Source: JABDMH01 sp965222645 (GTDB taxonomy: Bacteria; Bacteroidota; Bacteroidia; Chitinophagales; Saprospiraceae). From it: DNA of 64,000 bases. Location of the stretch: assembly GCA_965222645.1 (NCBI GenBank), contig OZ244968.1, positions 3,906,001 to 3,970,000 of the forward strand, in the 5' to 3' direction. Positions 62,981 to 64,000 of the stretch are shown one piece after another; the stretch's first letter is position 1; every line of letters starts with the position of its first letter. Below the pieces are notes generated by a model. It made no database searches, was not told the origin of the DNA, and saw only the letters and a list, made by a program, of their open reading frames with translations. A program made the translations under genes and the position numbers.

Positions 62981-64000
62981 TTACTTCAGATCTGCTTGTG
63001 GCAGATTAATTAGAAACTGACTGCCTTCACCCGGGCTGCTGTGTGCTTTTATTGTTCCTTTGTGCTGTTTGATGACCCCGGCTACATAGCTTAGCCCCAG
63101 ACCATAACCTTTTACATTGTGGATATTTTCTGATGGTACGCGAAAAAATTTCTCAAAAACTTTATTGAGATAAACCTGTGGGATGCCGACACCATTGTCA
63201 CTTATCTTAAGTGTCACATTTTTTTTAACATGAGTGAGCTCAACCTTGATTTCTGGTTTGTTTTTGCAGTATTTGAGCGCATTGTCCAAGAGATTATAGA
63301 GCACACTTGTAATGTGGAGACGGTCGCCCTTTACAAAGACCGGCGTTCCACTATTTTCAAATTGTACTTCAGCACCAGCTTGATCAAAACGAAGTTGCAT
63401 CGTTTTTAAAATATCGTTGATGAGACTGGATAGTTCTAATTTTTCTACTGAAATATTATCCTGAGCATCACTGGTCACAGATTTTAATACACTGTCTACT
63501 AATAGTGATAAGCGGTTTAATTCGTTTTTCGAAATCTCTAAATACTCGGCCCTTTTCTTTTGATCATCGTTTCCTTTAAATTTATCTAACGCCTCTAGTG
63601 CTACCCGGACTGTGGAAATCGGAGTATTTAATTCGTGACTAATATTACTTATGAGTTCTTTCTGCATCAGAGAAAGTCTGCGATGTTTTTGTAAGGTCCG
63701 GTAAGTGAGGACAAAGGCCATGATTGTAAGGATCATGGTTATGACCACAATAGCAATCTGTTTGGAAATCGCCTTCAGAGCTTCCATACGTGTTGGGGTT
63801 ACTGATAAGTGATAGGAGGTATTGGAATACAGATCAAAAAATGATCTCGTATAGAACGAACCACTTAAAGTGTCTTTAGTATTCTTTAAATCATAGGTGC
63901 CACTGTATCCTGTAAAACTTTGCCCCAGATGATTTTGCAGGAGTTTAAAAGCCATATCTGCGAGGCTGTCTATGTCTGTGTTATCGGAAAAAAAGGATCC
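62981..64000 (-). CDS. Sensor histidine kinase, RprX-like (5' end outside window)
   Basis: The frame stays open to base 64000, so the start lies beyond the right edge and 340 residues are visible. They include the end of an extracytoplasmic domain and a membrane segment (IAIVVITMILTIMAFVLTYRTL). The HisKA domain has phospho-His in ISNISHELNTPISTV. HATPase boxes are YNLLDNALKYC, DNGVGIP and VKGYGLGLSYV. It is paralogous to the kinase at 3025-4533 (compare VKGFGLGLSYV and the ALxYC/NANKYS region). It heads an operon with the response regulator. Signal unknown. Confidence 0.92.
   Translation of the reverse strand, partial: GSFFSDNTDIDSLADMAFKLLQNHLGQSFTGYSGTYDLKNTKDTLSGSFYTRSFFDLYSNTSYHLSVTPTRMEALKAISKQIAIVVITMILTIMAFVLTYRTLQKHRRLSLMQKELISNISHELNTPISTVRVALEALDKFKGNDDQKKRAEYLEISKNELNRLSLLVDSVLKSVTSDAQDNISVEKLELSSLINDILKTMQLRFDQAGAEVQFENSGTPVFVKGDRLHITSVLYNLLDNALKYCKNKPEIKVELTHVKKNVTLKISDNGVGIPQVYLNKVFEKFFRVPSENIHNVKGYGLGLSYVAGVIKQHKGTIKAHSSPGEGSQFLINLPQADLK

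Overview
The window comes from a Bacteroidota chromosome, most likely a Saprospiraceae-like member of the order Saprospirales; the lineage is an inference. Three things support it. The type IX secretion system (T9SS) outer-membrane protein SprA is cut by the left edge. Two secreted proteins end in T9SS-type sorting domains. Several upstream regions carry the Bacteroidota -7 promoter motif TAnnTTTG. No rRNA, tRNA or CRISPR array was recognised.

Layout. 0-5.3 kb: the sprA 3' end, a small unknown gene, a secreted PDZ protein, and a divergent RprX/RprY-like two-component system. 5.6-9.1 kb: an atypical SDR enzyme with serC, then alanine dehydrogenase and a metallohydrolase remnant. 9.2-14.3 kb: a DUF6702/HupE pair, a secreted FG-GAP protein, a hairpin-rich stretch with a possible 48-residue gene, and an unknown 503-residue protein. 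14.4-27.9 kb: housekeeping operons. These are mfd with two bacterial-PH membrane proteins, a mevalonate-kinase-like GHMP kinase, and the run trhO, TPR membrane glycosyltransferase, GH3/beta-lactamase fusion, LolC/E-like permease. 28.1-30.2 kb: an ECF sigma factor followed by two small membrane proteins and a His-rich Hsp20.

30.2-44.1 kb is an accessory island. It holds a tandem duplication of a ~230 bp unit, decayed gene fragments, and an IS256-family element with 8 bp target duplication. Beyond these lies a probable polymorphic toxin locus. A 1717-residue secreted protein combines DNRLRE, plant-type LRR, Ig-like, pre-toxin and restriction-endonuclease-like C-terminal regions. It is followed after 3 bp by a beta-propeller-like gene that I propose as its immunity gene. 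A degenerate second copy of the end of that propeller gene lies beside the IS element. A LytS/LytT-type sensor-regulator pair is transcribed divergently from the toxin.

44.3-57.7 kb is a cell-surface polysaccharide cluster with glycosyltransferases, a flippase, two methyltransferases, an asparagine synthase, a D-glucuronyl C5-epimerase homologue, a polysaccharide-deacetylase-like protein and a YfhO protein. 58-64 kb returns to ordinary genes: a small secreted protein, a GNAT acetyltransferase, a TIGR04283 glycosyltransferase, an isoaspartyl peptidase lipoprotein, proC, and a second RprXY-like pair cut by the right edge.
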